Shown: one piece after another, positions 5,991-7,410 of the stretch
How positions within the stretch are numbered: position 1 is the first letter of the stretch
Layout: each line of letters starts with the position of its first letter
Assembly (NCBI GenBank): GCA_035647175.1
Contig: DASRNX010000047.1
Location: 1-7,410, forward strand
Direction of reading: 5' to 3'
Source: UBA3941 sp035647175
GTDB lineage: Bacteria; Bacillota; Clostridia; Caldicoprobacterales; UBA3941
Length of the DNA: 7,410 nucleotides
Translations under genes and position numbers: made by a program
Notes under the pieces: generated by a model
Database searches by the model: none
What the model was told of the DNA's origin: nothing
Seen by the model: only the letters and a program-made list of their open reading frames with translations

Positions 5991-7358
5991 TTATCTTTCA
6001 TCGATGGGAAGGTATGCCCCCTTATCCTTTACGTTAATGTAGGAGGGCCTTATGATCTTACTGCTGTTTATCAGCTCCTCCAGCCTGTGGGCGCTCCAGC
6101 CTGCGATACGGGCAACGGCAAAGATTGGGGTATATAGTTCCAGGGGCAGATCCAGCATGCTGTAGACAAAACCACTGTAAAAATCCACATTTGCACTTAC
6201 ACCCTTATATATCCTGCGCTTCTGGCCTATGAGATCCGCAGCTATGCGCTCTACGCTGGAATACAGATCATATTCCGAGGTTAAACCCTTCTCATCGCTG
6301 AGATCCTTGACCAAGTCCTTTAGGATATCGGCCCTGGGATCCGAAAGGGAATAGACAGCATGGCCCATACCATATATAAGGCCGGATTTGTCAAAGGCCT
6401 CCTTATCCAAGATTTTAGTCAGATACCTGCGAATTTCATCCTCGTCGGACCAATCCGATACGGATTTTTTTATATCCTCAAACATCTGCACGACCTTTAT
6501 GTTAGCTCCCCCATGCTTGGGTCCCTTCAAAGATCCTAATGAAGCCGCTACCGAAGAGTAGGTATCGGTACCGGAAGAGGATACGACATGGGTTGTAAAG
6601 GTAGAGTTATTTCCACCGCCGTGCTCTGCATGGAGCACCAAAGCCACATCCAGGATGCGAGCCTCAAGGGGAGTGTACTGTTTGTCGGGCCGCAGCATCC
6701 TGAGTATATTCTCTGCAGTAGACAGCTCGGGTTTTGGCGTATGTATTATAAGACTCTTTCCGCCGTGGTAGTGGCTGTATGCCTGATATCCCCAGACCGA
6801 CAGGCAGGGGAAGAGTGCGATCAATTGGAGGGATTGCCTCAGTACATTGGGTATGGAAACATCGTCCCCCTTTTCATCATATGCGTAAAGGGTCAACACA
6901 CTACGAGCCAGGGTGTTCATCATATTCCCGCTGGGCGCCTTCAATATAATATCCCTCACAAAGTTCGTGGGGAGGGTCCTGTAAAAAGCCAGTAATTCAA
7001 TAAATTCCTCCAACTCTTCGCGGGTGGGCAGCTGGCCAAACAGGAGAAGATAAGCCGTCTCCTCGTAGCAAAAATGATTCTTTTCAAGGGATCCGTTTAC
7101 TATTTCCCCCACATCGATTCCGCGATAGTAGAGTTCGCCCCTCGCGGGAATGCTCCTCCCCTCCTCATCTGTATAGCTGGATTTTATATCGCTGATTTCC
7201 GTGAGCCCCGTTACGACTCCCTTCCCGGTCAGGTCCCTCAGGCCCCGCTTGACGTCATATTTTTCATATAGATAAGGGTCAATATTGCTATTTCTGTAGC
7301 ATAATTTTGTTAAATTCGTTATTTCCGGTGTAATTTGTGAATACTTGTTATTAGCCAT
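5991..7358 (-). CDS. gltA: Citrate synthase (Si type, long clostridial form)
   Basis: Condenses acetyl-CoA and oxaloacetate to citrate in the cytoplasm, the entry to the oxidative branch that supplies 2-oxoglutarate and glutamate. Catalytic features are intact: LHAEHGGGNNST with His246, GPKHGGAN with His282, GMGHAVY-SLSDPRA with His333 and NVDFYSGFVY with Asp392, corresponding to the active-site His, His and Asp of the E. coli enzyme; ARIAGWSAHRLEE (416-428) is the C-terminal substrate Arg region. The 455-residue length and N-terminus with YDVKRGLRDLTGKGVVTGL (34-52) match the long form common in Clostridia, longer than the roughly 370-residue type found in Bacillus. The ATG (7356-7358) has AAAGGAG (complement of 7366-7372) 7 nt upstream. 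It is convergent with the liv operon and separated by 140 bp. 2-Methylcitrate synthase activity cannot be excluded from sequence, but no propionate genes are visible. Confidence 0.93.
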   Translation of the reverse strand: MANNKYSQITPEITNLTKLCYRNSNIDPYLYEKYDVKRGLRDLTGKGVVTGLTEISDIKSSYTDEEGRSIPARGELYYRGIDVGEIVNGSLEKNHFCYEETAYLLLFGQLPTREELEEFIELLAFYRTLPTNFVRDIILKAPSGNMMNTLARSVLTLYAYDEKGDDVSIPNVLRQSLQLIALFPCLSVWGYQAYSHYHGGKSLIIHTPKPELSTAENILRMLRPDKQYTPLEARILDVALVLHAEHGGGNNSTFTTHVVSSSGTDTYSSVAASLGSLKGPKHGGANIKVVQMFEDIKKSVSDWSDEDEIRRYLTKILDKEAFDKSGLIYGMGHAVYSLSDPRADILKDLVKDLSDEKGLTSEYDLYSSVERIAADLIGQKRRIYKGVSANVDFYSGFVYSMLDLPLELYTPIFAVARIAGWSAHRLEELINSSKIIRPSYINVKDKGAYLPIDER

Positions 7359-7365
7359 AGGCAGT

Positions 7366-7372
7366 CTCCTTT
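7366..7372 (-). promoter_or_regulatory. Ribosome binding site of citrate synthase
   Basis: The complement reads AAAGGAG, 7 nt before the ATG, which fixes the start. The remaining upstream 38 bases (7373-7410) contain the palindrome AACCGGTT (7387-7394) but no recognisable -10 or -35 box, so the promoter probably lies beyond the window. Confidence 0.75.
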
Positions 7373-7410
7373 CTTTTTGAAGGTGGAACCGGTTGTTTAA
7401 TCTGTAAATC

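Noticed and set aside
6588..6995. 135-residue open frame on the + strand
   Set aside because: It lies wholly antisense to the citrate synthase catalytic region, has no ribosome binding site of note and resembles no family; it is a shadow of a conserved gene.
7380..7393. T-box-like core (AAGGTGGAACCGG) on the + strand near the window end
   Set aside because: It matches the conserved T-box antiterminator sequence at 11 of 14 positions, but a T-box needs roughly 150-250 nt of specifier leader upstream, which here is the opposite strand of the citrate synthase coding region. Citrate synthase itself reads away from it. The rest of any downstream gene is outside the window.

Overview
The window holds a complete branched-chain amino acid (Liv/HAAT-type) ABC transporter locus on the + strand, followed by a convergent citrate synthase gene on the - strand. 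Strong GGAGG-type ribosome binding sites, a TTG start, a lipoprotein solute-binding protein (so no outer membrane), the long clostridial form of citrate synthase (455 residues) and an AcuB-like CBS-ACT protein all point to a low-to-moderate GC Firmicute, most likely an anaerobic member of Clostridia. The lineage is inferred from gene style; no marker gene fixes it.

Layout. Positions 1-54 look like the last 17 codons of an upstream + strand gene. A good sigma-A-type promoter (51-79) and a leader hairpin (87-121) precede livJ (149-1306), the lipoprotein binding protein. A perfect 10-bp stem terminator (1355-1382) follows livJ. The 552-bp livJ-livH gap then holds a large structured repeat (about 1390-1662): three copies of a 34-bp unit, one of them inverted and diverged, and long arms enclosing two small hairpins with identical GTCCT loops. 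A second promoter (1778-1806) serves livH. The genes livH (TTG start), livM, livG, livF and a CBS-CBS-ACT gene follow with gaps of 3-4 bp or an overlap, so they form one tight operon (1859-5850). The gap 5851-5990 has eight degenerate heptanucleotide repeats and a perfect 8-bp stem terminator for the convergent citrate synthase (5991-7358). The last 52 bases hold the citrate synthase ribosome binding site but no convincing promoter.

Working together: LivJ captures leucine, isoleucine, valine or a related amino acid outside the membrane; LivH and LivM form the channel; LivG and LivF hydrolyse ATP. The co-transcribed CBS-ACT protein is a plausible sensor of adenylates and an amino acid, possibly coupling uptake to cell state. 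Citrate synthase feeds 2-oxoglutarate/glutamate synthesis and is a neighbour, not a member of the operon.

The genes themselves are ordinary. The parts that deserve attention are the structured repeat between livJ and livH, the heptad repeat, a Cys in place of the usual Gly in a conserved LivH motif, and the CBS-ACT gene at the end of the transporter operon. I see no defence system, mobile element with a transposase, CRISPR array, tRNA or rRNA.
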